In this document: piece by piece, positions 1 through 11,999 of the stretch | How positions within the stretch are numbered: the first letter of the stretch is position 1 | How the letters are laid out: each line of letters begins with the position of its first letter | Assembly (NCBI RefSeq): GCF_016808335.1 | Contig: NC_053149.1 | Location: 35,728,118-35,792,117, forward strand | DNA from: Panicum virgatum | Lineage: Eukaryota > Streptophyta > Magnoliopsida > Poales > Poaceae | Length of the DNA: 64,000 nucleotides | Direction of reading: 5' to 3' | The notes under the pieces: generated by a model | Told to the model about the DNA's origin: nothing | What the model saw: only the letters and a program-made list of their open reading frames with translations | Databases searched by the model: none | Program-made: the position numbers and the translations under genes

Positions 1-368
1 ACTCACTCTTGCCTCTTCTCTACTTTTTCCTCTTGGCTACGCTACTGCTGCTCAGTTCCTGCCGACACGAGGGAGTTCGTCCAGCGCTACCAGGACTACG
101 AGGACTTCTAGGTGTTCGTCTCCCAGTCGACGTCCCTGTGGTGCCCTGCTTCAGCTCCGGAGAGCTTTATCGTATTTTGTACTTCGCTTCCGCTGTATCA
201 GACATTTTTGTCATTATTGTAATAAATAACATTCGTATTCGCTTTATTATATCTTTTTACGTGATATGTGCTATGATATACTGTTCATTCTGTTGTATAT
301 ACGTGTGACTTGATCCTGGCACGTATATGATTGCTCGGTTTATGTTCTTTTATAAACCGGGTGTTACA
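1..368 (+). repeat. A1 5' LTR, 3'-terminal part
   Basis: The segment repeats 8631-8998 with a single difference that I can see, a C/T at position 131 in a CpG. It ends in GGGTGTTACA directly before the primer binding site. The 99-residue hydrophobic reading frame inside it recurs in every LTR of this family and is not a gene. Confidence 0.95.
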
Positions 369-371
369 GAG

Positions 372-384
372 TGGTATCAGAGCC
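372..384 (+). other. A1 primer binding site (initiator Met-tRNA type)
   Basis: TGGTATCAGAGCC lies three bases after the LTR end. It is the classic plant retrotransposon primer site complementary to the 3' end of initiator methionine tRNA. Confidence 0.9.
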
Positions 385-946
385 GTATCGACTGTAAGGA
401 CGAAGCCTAGATAGAACTGGTCAAGTTTTAGGACTTCTTCTCTCCAATCCTTGTCTGCTGAAACTATTTTACTATTATACCCCTTGACTTCTATGACTTT
501 TACCCTTCTTGCCTTGATTTCTCTCTCTGAAGAATAGTTTTCGTAGATTTTGGCCTGAATCAGTCATCTGACCACCATGAGTATTAGCTAGGTGACCCTT
601 TTATAATAATACGATAGCACGTTCTGCGACGCGTTGTGTTAGTCGAGTCTTTTGTTAAACTCGGCTAAGTTGTGAAAAAAAAATTGTCTGCTTGTTATTA
701 TGCTACATGTTTGATTTGGATTTTTGCCTGATTGCATAGCTTAGGAGTTTAAATTTGTTTAAAGAAAATCACTCTGATGTTAAAGTTAACTAATTAATAA
801 AATGAGTTAGATCGTTGGGGGTAAAACAGTCCACTCTATCCTGTCTACTTTATCATGGCTGAGTCTTTTTCCGCAAAGAGTTATCATATCCATCTGAATT
901 TATTCCTGCTATATCCTTACTCGTGAAATCTTTTGTCCAAAATCAG

Positions 947-2176
947 ATGGTGAACACCAGGCGTGGTTCTGACCAGCAGGGGCAGAACAACCAGGGTCAG
1001 AACACCCAGGGGACCGGGATCCCGATGCCGCCGCCTTTGACTCCGGAGCAGTACTTCCAGCTCCAGATGCAGATGATGGCCACCCTGAACAACACTGTTC
1101 AGGCTCTTCAGCAGGCTCACACTCAGCCCCCGCCTCCTCCTCCGCTGCAGCCTCGCGACAGGCGTGCAGAGTTACTGAGGGGTCACCCGCCGACGTTCTC
1201 TCACACGTCCGACCCTCTTCAGGCTGACGACTGGCTCCGTGCAGTGGAGCGTTAGCTGGACATCGCCCAGTGCGACGATCGGGAGCGAGTTCTGTACGCA
1301 GCAGGACAGCTGCGAGGGGCAGCTTTGGACTGGTGGGAGTCCCACCCAGTTCACGACCGCGAGACTCTCACTTGGCTCCAGTTCAGGGAGCGGTTCCGCA
1401 GCCACAACGTCCCCGCGGGCGTTATGAAGATGAAGCAGAAGGAGTTCCTTGCACTGAAGCAGGTAATCTTAAGTATAATCATTCAGCGTTTTCTTTTGAG
1501 CTAATGCCCCCTTGTTCTATCCTTATGAATCTTGAGTTAATCTTCCGATATCTATCTGTCTTTGTGAATTCAGGGGACTATGTCGGTCACGGAGTATCGT
1601 GATCGCTTTCTTCAGCTGGCACGCTACGCCCCTGCCGATGTTGCGGATGACCGCAAGAAGCAGGAGCACTTCATGGAGGGTCTTGAGGACTACCTCCAGT
1701 ACGCGCTGCTCAACCTCCGCTTCGACGACTTCAACCATCTGGTTGACAGCGCGCTCAACACTGAGCGCAAGCACCTGGAGATGGAGGACAAGAAGAGGAA
1801 GGTTGTCCCCGTTGCTTCCGGCAGCAACACTCGTCCACGCCTCCAGCCGCCCCAGCAGTACCAGCAGCAGTACCGGCCTCCTCAGCAGTACCAGCAGAGG
1901 CCACCGCAGCAGTACCCGCCTCGACAGCAGCAGGCAGGTCAGGGCCAGAGGTTACCGGCACCTCCGGCTCGTACTGCTCTACCAGCTCCACCGGCACCGC
2001 AGGCTCCACGTCCGGCAGCTCCTACCGGACAGCAGGCTCAGGGACCTCCTCGCACCTGCTTTCACTGCGGCCAGCCGGGGCACTACGCCAACGCTTGCCC
2101 CCGGAAGGCGCAGGCGGGACAGCAGGGGCGCCCAGCTCAGCCCAGGGCGCCACTTCAGGGCAGAGTGAACCACGTG
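947..2176 (+). pseudogene. gag: A1 gag (capsid/nucleocapsid), intron-containing, broken
   Basis: The gag starts at the ATG at 947 (MVNTRRGSDQQG), the usual start type for chromovirus gag. Exon 1 runs to 1462 and is cut by a TAG at 1253-1255 where the sister copy A2 has CAG. After an intron (1463-1573) the frame resumes in phase 0 with the conserved capsid segment beginning [13 protein letters not shown] Gln/Pro-rich linker follows, then a CCHC zinc knuckle ([14 protein letters not shown], about 2059-2100). Gag would package the element RNA. The premature stop makes it a pseudogene; otherwise the frame runs on into protease without a stop. Confidence 0.85.
1463..1573 (+). other. Spliceosomal-type intron inside A1 gag
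   Basis: The 111-bp segment begins GTAATC and ends in a T-rich tract plus CAG. Removing it joins codons ...LALKQ and GTMSV in phase 0. Reading through it meets a stop after 13 codons. A2 has the same intron at the same codon (27293-27402). Confidence 0.78.
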
Positions 2177-5100
2177 ACGGCCGAGTCAGCGGCCGAGGCT
2201 CCCAACGTGGTTATTGGTACGTTCATGGTTAATTCATATCCAGCTACAGTGCTTTTTTATACTGGTGCTACGCATTCCTTCATTACTCAGTCTTTTGTCG
2301 AGCATCATGGTATTCATACTAGCACATTAAAGAGGTGCCTGTTAGTATCTTCACCGGGAGGACAGATGAGGTCTCACACTTACTGCCCGAGAGTCAGTGT
2401 TTCTTTGAGGGGAGTAGAGTTCTGTACTGATCTGATGGTGCTAGACACCAAGGGCATTGATGTCATTCTGGGAATGGAGACTCTGGCCAAATGGGGAGTT
2501 CGGATAGATTGTGCTCAGAGGACAGTCTTGCTATCAGCTTCCAGTGGCCAAGAGGTTGTTATCACTGCAGTAGAGCCTTCGGGATTTCTTCATCAGATGG
2601 AGGCTAGATCCACGGACGGTATTCGCGTGGTGTCTGAATTCCCGGATGTCTTTCCGGATGATTTGCCAGGTATGCCGCCTGAACGCGCCATTGAGTTTTG
2701 TATTGATCTCTTGTCTGGCACAGCTCCTATTACAAAGCGGCCCTACCGTATGGCACCTATAGAGCATGAAGAAGTTAAGAAGACTATTGATGAGTTGCTA
2801 GCCAAGGGCTATATCCGTCGCAGCTTCTCTCCTTGGGCTTTTCCATTATTGCTGGTAGATAAGAAGGATGGCTCGAAGAGGATGTGTGTCGATTATCGGG
2901 AGCTGAATGCAGTTACTATCAAGAACAAGCATCCACTGCCCTGTATTGAGGATCTCTTCGACCTGCTTCGAGGTGCTCGTATATTCTCGAAGATTGATCT
3001 TCGTTCGGGATATTTTCAGCTGAGGATCCGTCCTGGGGATATTCCGAAGACGGCATTCACCTGCAAGTACGGGCTATATGAGTATACAGTCATGTCCTTC
3101 GGCTTGACTAATGCCCCGGCTTACTTCATGCATCTGATGAACATGGTCTTCATGGATTATCTGGATGTCTTCGTGGTGATTTTCATTGATGATATTCTGA
3201 TCTTCTCCAAGACAGAAGAAGAGCATGAGGAGCATCTGAGACTCGTATTGCAGAGATTGAGAGAGCATCAGTTGTATGCCAAGTTCAGCAAGTGCGAGTT
3301 CTGGATTGACGAGGTTCCATTCCTCGGTCATGTTATCTCTCAGGGAGGCATTGCTGTTGATCCGAGCAAGGTGAAGGATGTGCTAGAGTGGGAGACACCG
3401 CAGACAGTAAAGGAAGTCAAGTCTTTCTTGGGCTTAGCTGGATATTATCGGAGGTTCATTGAGAATTTCTCCAAGATCGCGAAGCCTTTGACTTCTTTGC
3501 TGGAGAAAAATGTGGCTTTCGTATGGACTGATGAGCGTTAGAGGGCCTTTGATGAGCTGAAAAAGAGGTTGACTACGGCGCCAGTCCTGACTCTGCTAGA
3601 CCAGACGAAGAGGTTCACGGTGTATTGTGATGCTTCGAAGGATGGTCTTGGGTGTGTTCTGATGCAGGAGGGCAGAGTGATAGCTTATGCTTCACGGCAG
3701 TTACAGTCGGCATGAGCTGAACTATCCTACTCATGATCTTGAGTTAGCCGCAGTTGTGCATGCTCTGAAGATTTGGAGGCATTACTTGTATGGGCAGCGG
3801 TGTGATATCTACACTGATCACAAGAGCCTCAAGTACATTTTCACGTAGAATGAGCTGAACATGCGGCAGAGAAGATGGCTAGAGTTAGTCAAGGACTATG
3901 ACCTGGAGATTCACTATCATCCGGGCAAGGCCAATGTTGTAGCAGATCTCTGAGCAGAAGAAGTTATGTCAACATGGCCGTGGCTTTCCAGATGCCTCCA
4001 GAGTTATGCGAGGAGTTCGAGCAGTTGAGTCTGGGCTTCTTGCATCATACCTCTAGTGCAGCTTTTGAGGCAGTACCGACTCTAGAGGCAGAGATAAGGC
4101 AGCATCAGAAAGATGATGAGAAGCTGCAGGAGATTCGTGAGTTGCTCAAGAAGGGCAAGGCTCCTCATTTCAGAGAGGATGATTAGGGTACTTTGTGGTA
4201 CAAGAACCGGATCTGTGTGCCAGATGTGAAGGATCTCCGGAAGTTGATTCTGAGTGAGGCCCATGATACAGCATACTCTATTCATCCGGGCAGCACGAAG
4301 ATGTACTATGATCTGAAGGAACGTTTCTGGTGGTATGGGATGAAGCGTTCAGTGGCAGAGTATGTGGCTATTTGTGACACCTGCCAGCGTGTCAAGGCTG
4401 AGCATCAGAGGCCAGCAGGTCTATTACAGCCTTTGAAGATTCCAGAGTGGAAATGGGAGGAAATCACTATGGACTTCATTGTTGGTTTGCCTCGTACTCA
4501 GAAAGGGTACAACTCCATTTGGGTAGTAGTGGATCGATTGACGAAGGTTGCTCACTTCATTCCAGTGAACACTACTTACTCCGGTGCTAGACTTGCAGAG
4601 TTGTACATCTCTCGGATTGTCTGCTTGCATGGTGTGCCCAAGAAGATTATATCTGACAGAGGGTCTCAGTTCACTTCTCGGTTCTGGGAGCAGCTCCATG
4701 ATTCGTTGGATACGAAGCTGCGTTTCAGTACGGCTTATCACCCTCAGACAGATGGGCAGACAGAGAGAACCAACCAAGTGTTGGAGGATATGCTGAGAGC
4801 TTGTGCTATTCAGTATGGTACTAGTTGGGATAAGTGCCTGTCATATGCTGAGTTCTCATATAACAACAGCTATCAGGCCAGTCTGAAGAAGTCCCCCTTT
4901 GAGGCATTGTATGGCAGGAAGTGCAGGACTCCTCTCTATTGGGATCAGATTGGTGAGAAGCAGCTCTTCAGTCCTGAGATCATAGATGATGCAGAGCAGA
5001 TGGTTCAGGCTGTGCGAGAAAATCTGAGGATTGCAAGAGAGCAGACAGAAGAGCTATGCAAATGGCAAACGGAGAGACCTGACTTTCAGTGTCGGTGATT

Positions 5101-5522
5101 ATGTGCATCTGAAGGTGTCTCCGATGAGAGGAATCCGCAGATTCAATGTCAAAGGGAAGTTAGCACCTCGGTATGTGGGGCCATTCAAGGTGCTAGAGCG
5201 GAAAGGCAAAGTTGCTTATCGCCTGGAGTTACCCCTCAGCCTCTCAGGAGTTCATGATGTCTTCCATATATCTCAGCTGAAGAGGTGTCTGCGAGTACCC
5301 GAGGAGCAGGCACCCCTGGATGGAGTCGATGTCCAGGAAGATTTGACTTATACTGAGCATCCGGTGAAGATTCTGGAGACATCAGAGAGGGTTACTCGGA
5401 ACAAGCGCATCAAGATGTGCAGAGTTCAGTGGAGTCACCACAGTGAAGCTGAGGCTACTTGGGAGCGAGAAGATGAGCTGAAGAAGACATATCCAGATCT
5501 CTTTGCTAGCCAGCCCAGCTAA
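2177..5522 (+). pseudogene. pol: A1 pol: protease, reverse transcriptase, RNase H, integrase, chromodomain (broken)
   Basis: The domains are in Ty3/gypsy order. Protease lies at about 2200-2560, but its active-site Asp codon reads TAT, giving YTGATHSF where A2 has DTGATHSF (2258-2260). Reverse transcriptase follows (about 2700-3540; [18 protein letters not shown]), then RNase H (3541-3960), integrase (about 3975-5150, with a zinc-binding region and D-D-E core) and a C-terminal chromodomain (about 5350-5510, ending [10 protein letters not shown]). TAG stops stand at 3539, 3846 and 4184, each CAG in A2. Frameshifts relative to A2 are +1 near 3704, -1 near 3949 and +1 near 5032. These breaks make it non-coding. 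It would have copied RNA to DNA and integrated it. Confidence 0.9.
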
Positions 5523-5540
5523 ATCTCGGGGACGAGATTT

Positions 5541-5556
5541 CTTTAAGGGGGTAGGG
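5541..5556 (+). other. A1 polypurine tract
   Basis: A purine-rich run (TTAAGGGGGTAGGG core) lies two bases before the 3' LTR start at 5559, the expected plus-strand primer position. Confidence 0.8.
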
Positions 5557-5558
5557 TA

Positions 5559-8500
5559 TGTAACACCCTAATTTAAATTTCAGCATTTATTAATAAATTT
5601 AATTTGCTTTATTTAATTTTCTAAGGTTTATTGTGTTTAGTTGGCATTTAATCTAATTTTTGTTCTATAAGTAATTAGAATTTTATCATAGGTTTAAATT
5701 TTTTTGTGCATTCATGCTGGTGCATACTTTTATTGGAGTGTGGTTTGAATTCAAATTGTATTTGAATTCAAACTTTGTTTGAATTAGAAATAGAAGTGAG
5801 ATAGAAATAGAAAAAAAAACAAACCCAAACCCCACACTAACCCAGCCCAAGAACCCAACCGCCCAAGCCCACTCCTCCCTCTCCCTTCCCGCGGGCCCAC
5901 TTCGGCCAGCTCGCGCCGCGGCCCGAACTCCACCTCAGCCTGGCCCGCGTTCCGCTTCGGCCCAGCTCGCACGCGGCCCACTCCTCTCCTCCGCGCGCAC
6001 GCGCCCCGGCCCGCTCCGCGCGTCACCCCGCTCAGCCCACGCCGCGCGCTCCGCCACCGACACGCCGGGCCCGCTAGTCAGAGTCGCCTTCCTCCTCCCG
6101 CATCCCCCGCGCGCTCAACGGAAACCGCCGCGATCTCCGCCGTGGCTCCGCCAAGCACGCACCCCCCCCCAGGATCCCCGCCGGCCCTTATTTAGCACCC
6201 CACGACCCCCCTGCGCCTCTCCCAATCCAACAGAGCGCCGCCCCACGAACCCTAGCGCCGCCTCCATCCCGCTCTACTCGCTCCGCCGCGCAGAGCCCTC
6301 AGCGCCGCCGCGGCCACGCCACACCGCTGCGCCACCAACTCCGCAAGACCCCGCAACAACTCCGCCGTGCCACCAGGAGCTTTCCCCAAGCCCGCTTGCC
6401 CCGAATCCGCCCCTACCATGGCCGGAATTTCGACCCGCATCGTCGCCGGTGAGTTGCGCCGCCGCTGGTTTCCTCGCCGCCGTTGACGTTCATGCCCTCC
6501 CTGACCCCGTTCCACTTCTGCAGCATCTAGGCACTTTGATTCGAGGGGATCCAAGCCCGGAGGAGCCCAGCGCCGCTCGGACCGCGAAGCTCCACCCGCA
6601 TCCGCTGCCGGACCTCGCCGCCGGCGCCACCTGCGTCACGCCCCACCCGGACCAACCCTTGGTAAGCAACCCAAGCCCCGCCATCCCTTTTGCGCTAGAT
6701 GGGTTCGCCCTTGGCGCACCGTAGGGGCCAGACCACGTTAACCCCGGCGAACTCCGTGGCCGTCAAGCCGCCCTCGCCGTCGAGGAACCCCAGCCGAGCC
6801 TCCCCGAGCTCCGTTTAGAGCCCAGGTGGACTACACGTGCCCTGTAGGTCACCCCAGACCCAAGAACGGGTCGATTTGACCCCCGGACGGCCACGTTTGG
6901 CCAGGTCCAGTGAGCTCTCGCGCAGCGCCGCCGCGGAGCTTGGTCTCCGGCGGTTTGCGCCGCCGCCCCGTGCGCCCAAAACCCCCAGCCGCCCGATCTC
7001 GGATGAATGGCCACGATTAGATCCCGAGGACCTTAGATCTAAACCGTTAGATCCAGATCCAATGGCCTGGAATCAAAGATACCGGTTTGGCCTTGACTTT
7101 TTGCTAAAGAGGCCTCAGTCTTCTGCTGAATTAACCCGCAGTCCACCGCCTTTGAAAAATAATTGCAGTTAAGCCCAAAATTTTGCACGAACCCCCCTGA
7201 GTTTTCCAGAAATCAAACCCGCCGTCCACCCTTGGCAGTTTTATGCGTTAGACCCTGGAACTAATGGATAATTATGTTTTAGCCCTCGGTTTTAGCAGAA
7301 AAGCCCCTGGAACCCTGTTTTTCTTACAAATAAGCCCCTAGAACTTGTTTTTGGCCTAGAATACGCGTTTTAGCTCCGTTTTTAGCGTTCTTTATGTCCA
7401 CGCGATCGTTGTAACGCGTAGAATAGTTTTAGCTTAGTTTTTCTTGCTGTTTTTATGTATTGTTGTACTGTTTCTTAGTTTTTGCTAGTGTTTGCTTGTA
7501 TGCTTATTATTGTGCATTGTTTTGGGCCATGTGTTCGTGAGTAGACGTTGATCCATCTGAGGAGCCCCAGTACCAGTACCCGGAGCAGCCGTCTTCGGAG
7601 CAGTTTGAGCAGCAGCCAGAGCAGTACGAGGAAGGCAAGTATAACATGAACAACCCATCACTTTTAAATACATTTTCATACTGCATTTTAATACTGTATG
7701 CCTTTAAGGATTTCCTAGCTAGTTTATATCCTTTAAATATACCTTTGGGTTGCATTTTGGTTAGTTGTGCTAGGTTGCTGCGCTATAACACACTTTGGTC
7801 CTTTTTAATTAAATTGATTAATGGTTTACTTGAACTTAATTCTGAGAGTGGCACTCTGTGTGGCTTGAGTGGCTCACGTCTCGTTAAAAGATGGTTTTTG
7901 TAGAAACATGGTTTAGGGGGCCAGCACGGTGCTTACTGCCTGGTTGGCCACTCTCCATAAGGACCGGTTCATAGAGCGACATCCTGGGACAACAGCGCTA
8001 CCATCAAGGCTAGAATGGGATAGACTTGGCTTATTAATTAGGTCTTTTTGGTTTGGAGTAACTTACCTGCGGGGCAAGACTAGTAAGCTTCAATGGTCCC
8101 TGCTCCTCCGGCTTGGTCTGTGCTTGGATTGCGCTCCTGTGCTTGTACCCCCGGAGGTGGGCCCCATCGTCGCTGACCTATCTCTCGCAGTTACGCCTTA
8201 CCAACGAGATTCTTTGTAACGGCCTCGTAGTGAGTCGCTAGTCATCTCACCTAAGGAAGTGTGATGAACCTCTGGCGTAGCTCACGACTTGTGGGTAAAG
8301 ATGTGCAACCTCTGCAGAGTGTAAAACTGGTATACTAGCCGTGCTCACGGTTATGAGCGGCCCAGATCCTCCTTTTGATTAGTGAAGTTATCTCTTTCCG
8401 ACGAGGGAGGTGCTTCTCGGGGTTACCTTGGTGGCTTGGTTTTGGTTTGGTTTTTCAGTAGATACATGATTAAACTTGATTAATTACTATGTAACTGGGT

Positions 8501-8998
8501 TAATGGTAATTCATCAACTTGTAGTAAATAGTTTTAATAAAATTTTGCCAACACTTAAAAGCTATTGCAGTTGAGTCAGCCAGCCTAGAGCCTCATAGTT
8601 TGTGTTATACTTGTTGAGTACAAGTTGTGTACTCACTCTTGCCTCTTCTCTACTTTTTCCTCTTGGCTACGCTACTGCTGCTCAGTTCCTGCCGACACGA
8701 GGGAGTTCGTCCAGCGCTACCAGGACTACGAGGACTTCTAGGTGTTCGTCTCCCAGTCGATGTCCCTGTGGTGCCCTGCTTCAGCTCCGGAGAGCTTTAT
8801 CGTATTTTGTACTTCGCTTCCGCTGTATCAGACATTTTTGTCATTATTGTAATAAATAACATTCGTATTCGCTTTATTATATCTTTTTACGTGATATGTG
8901 CTATGATATACTGTTCATTCTGTTGTATATACGTGTGACTTGATCCTGGCACGTATATGATTGCTCGGTTTATGTTCTTTTATAAACCGGGTGTTACA
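5559..8998 (+). repeat. A1 3' LTR (3,440 bp)
   Basis: It starts TGTAACACCC and ends GGGTGTTACA. It has an AT-rich start, a very GC-rich middle (about 5880-7010) and a mixed 3' third. The reading frames in the GC-rich part recur in the A2 LTRs without purifying features, so I do not call genes there. Confidence 0.95.
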
Positions 8999-9309
8999 GG
9001 CAGGCTTTCTTAGGCCTCCTCGTCTGATCCACATTGGGGTTGGCCTGTCTTGACTTGTTTGAATTGGGTTCTTGCATCACTTTTGGTCCATCTGAGCCTG
9101 AATCGGTGCTCTGATAATTTCTGTGATTTTATGTTGGGCCAAAGTGTGCTTGTAACCTGCATATTAGCTTGAAAACACAACTTGCATATTCTAAAAGGTA
9201 AAGAATGGTTTAGGGATTTTATTGGATAAGGATGCGTGTAAGAAATGCAAACTCTCATGATTTTCTGATCAAGTTGACGCTTGGAAATGGTCGTTAGTGA
9301 GCATCAACA
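8999..9309 (-). repeat. Element E LTR fragment (copy 1)
   Basis: The segment is about 90% identical by eye to 15022-15333. On the minus strand it begins TGTTGATGCTCACTAACG, the form of an LTR start. It is cut at 8998 by A1. I do not recognise the family. Confidence 0.6.
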
Positions 9310-9864
9310 AGATTCCCCAAGCTGTCCTTTGGTCATCCCGAGCAAAGTAGGACAAATCAGGTTGTTGATCAGAAAATCACTTTGACTCATACCTTACTTG
9401 TCATGTCATAGTCTGAAGCAAAGAGATTCATCTATAAGCTTAAATAAGTTGGTTAGCATACATTTGCTCAATTACCTTACTCCCTCATGGGGTTTTTAGC
9501 TGTCTCCTTGTCTTGGGCTGTTGAGAGTTAGAACAGTGCATAAAGTAGTACTTACTTGTTCATAGATCCGCAATCCATCTGGAGACACTTTTTTGAAAGA
9601 TTTTTGAAAACATGGCAAAGCTCCCGGGATAACTCTCTCGAGGCACTCATCTTGTATTTCCTTACCAGGGTAGTGTTTGCCTTTGATCTTCCCTACTACT
9701 ACAAGCCTTCGTGGAGCTCAAGGTAGGATAAGAATAGGGCACACTTGTATTCTATTTATTGTAAAGTCAAAGAGAGGATCCATGGAGAAACAAGTCATGC
9801 AATCTCGATCAAAAGGTGCAAGTGTATGAGTGGATGGATGGATGGATGAATATGGCTTACTCCT
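9310..9864 (-). mobile_element. Element E internal remnant
   Basis: No gene is visible in this stretch. It lies between the E LTR fragment and the LTR of F. On the minus strand a GCTTGGGGAATCT run next to the LTR could be a polypurine tract. A short GGAT/ATGG microsatellite lies at about 9829-9850. Confidence 0.4.
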
Positions 9865-11299
9865 TGTTGGTATTTTGTAACATCACGAATAAAATCCGCA
9901 AGCGCACGGATACCGCTGTAGCTTTCACCTAAGAGTATTCCAGGGTATCGTATCCAGTAGGGAACGTGAGTACACTACCTACGGGTTCAGGCTGTCCAAT
10001 GACACACACACTGGTGTAGGAGGATAGGAAATAGAGGACTTTCTAAGATCTAGAATCTATGTTTAGAAGAAGAGATCACGTCGCCGTTATACTTCGAGCT
10101 AAAGGTATCGACAGGCTTATACAAGCCGATAGCTCCAATATGTTCTCTATCCAATATCCAAACGTGGAGGATTACTAAAAGGCTCAAACAGGGTTGTCAC
10201 CACCTGCCGGCTACCTCTACAAACCGTGGGACTATCAGACAACTGAGTGGTATAGTCCAGCCTAGACACCACGTCTACGCCTTTTCCTACTAACTCTAGA
10301 GGCGTACAGGGTTATCCTTTTCTATCCGGAGCCCACTCTAGAGTCAAATGCTACTCGCTAGCATACACATCATCTAATATAAGGAAGAGATAATAACTTA
10401 CGATCTAGACTCTAATTCTAAATAAACAAAGAATGTCTCGAACACTTACAACCAAATAAGCATCCATCGAGGTACAAGCGGAGAAGAGCGCCGACAAGCC
10501 CGGCACATCCCCCGAATATCTCCCTCATTCTCGTAGAGGTACAATTTGGAGAAGAGCGCCGTTACCGGCGCCCCTCCTGAGTACCTCTACTCCTAAAATC
10601 CCTAAGACTACTCTCACTCAAGTGAGAACTCACGAGAAGAGATGGTGTGGTGTGTTGTGTGAGTGTGTGGTGTGTGTCTTCATTTGGACCCCCTCCCCTT
10701 GTATTTACAGGAGGAAACCACCAGCCATTCGCCCGACAATCACCCCAAACTGCCATTGGGGATCAACCACACCTCGCCACGCGTCATCTGAGAGGCGGTG
10801 GGGCCCGTGGGCCGTCACCACTGGGCCGGCCGACCTAGCTGGTCAGCCGACCGTGGGCTGGCTCTGTTTGCCTCAGTCTTCAGTCAGGTGGCTACTAGGT
10901 GGGCCCCCATGTCATGTATATGGGTGAGGGCCAGTCTTAAGTTGGTTTGGTAACTCTGGTGGGCCCTTGGATCCTCGTGAACGCGTCTGATTCGTTGAGA
11001 AGGTGTTGCCCCGGATCGATGACGTGTCGCCTTGCTTATGGGCTGCGTCTCTCTCTCATGTGCAGCTGCAAATTGGGCCCTTTTGGCCTTTGAGCTTGCT
11101 TGTGCTTGGCCTAGGAATTTATGCCTTGGATAATATGCTTGTTTCATGCAGTTTTGGCCCAAATTCACCTGCACAAATTCTCAGACCAGCATTTGTGGAA
11201 TTTGTCAAATAATCATCCTATGCTAACATTTATTCCTTCTGATGCTCGACTTTTGCACGATAGTTGACGGTCAAAATGGGTCGATAGAGACCGTCAACA
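9865..11299 (-). repeat. F 3' LTR
   Basis: Read on the minus strand it starts TGTTGACGGTC and ends CAACA. Its 3' part aligns with 14335-14984, sharing the block ATCCGCAAGCGCACGGA and a later block about paired exon-like tracts. Internal short repeats TTGACGGTC and GACCGTCAA form an inverted pair at 11265-11298. Confidence 0.75.
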
Positions 11300-11999
11300 C
11301 TCCTTGAGGTAATGGCTTTGCTCTCTCGAATCATCCATGTCTCTCTCTCTCTCTCTTTTTTGAGACAAGGTTACCCCTTTTTCTCTCTCTCTTTTTTTTT
11401 GGGTCATGCTTCTTTGGCATGCCATCTTTTTGGGGCAACCATAATCTGACTTTATTTTATTTCAGGGATGTTCTACGAGAGAGATCACCAAGATATGGAA
11501 CATTTATTGATGTGGAACGGATGGTGGTGCTACTTCCCAGTGTAGGAATATAGCAAATGGATGGGACGTGTACGTGCTTATGATCGAGAAAGCATGAAGA
11601 GTATCTCACTAGGGTCACCCAATTTGACAAAACTCAACAGAACATCAAGTAGCATATGTATAAGGGTTTTTTCATGGAATATGACATATGGCTCTGGTAG
11701 GACATTTCATATCGCTGGGGAACTTGCCTTTTAATTTTTTTTCAAAAACAACTCCATACTTCAAGCATCACTAGTACAAGCTTGCGTAACCTTATTTACC
11801 ATATCTAAACTCACAACAACTTATACTCGGATCAAGCATATGCAACCCACAGAACTTTCTGGTTTATTGGCAAGATATTTGTATAACCAATGATAGAGCA
11901 ACAGACATGATAGAGCAAAGCAAAACTCATCCTTTCAACTTATCAAAAGGGAGTTAAAACATTCTTATCGCGGTTCATGCAAAAGGGAAATAAAAAAGT

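Larger units (their letters stand above)
1..8998 (+). mobile_element. Ty3/gypsy chromovirus A1 (Tekay/Del-like), 5' LTR truncated by window
   Basis: This is a chromovirus-type LTR retrotransposon. In order it has the end of a left LTR (1-368), a primer binding site (372-384), an untranslated leader to 946, a gag-pol region (947-5522), a polypurine tract (5541-5556) and a full 3,440-bp right LTR (5559-8998). The LTR ends are the inverted pair TGTAACACCC and GGGTGTTACA. An integrase ending in a chromodomain, a Met-tRNA-type primer site and very long LTRs fit the Tekay/Del lineage. The target duplication cannot be tested because the left end lies outside the window. Coding is broken by four stop codons and three frameshifts, so the copy cannot move by itself. 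It lies against the LTR remnant of element E at 8999. Confidence 0.93.

Noticed and set aside
9..308. Hydrophobic 99-103 residue frame (LLPLLYFFLLATLLLL), also at 8627-8938 and on the minus strand at 19881-20192 and 28548-28859
   Set aside because: It lies inside the LTRs of A1 and A2 and recurs wherever the LTR does; no ribosome context or conservation beyond the repeat.
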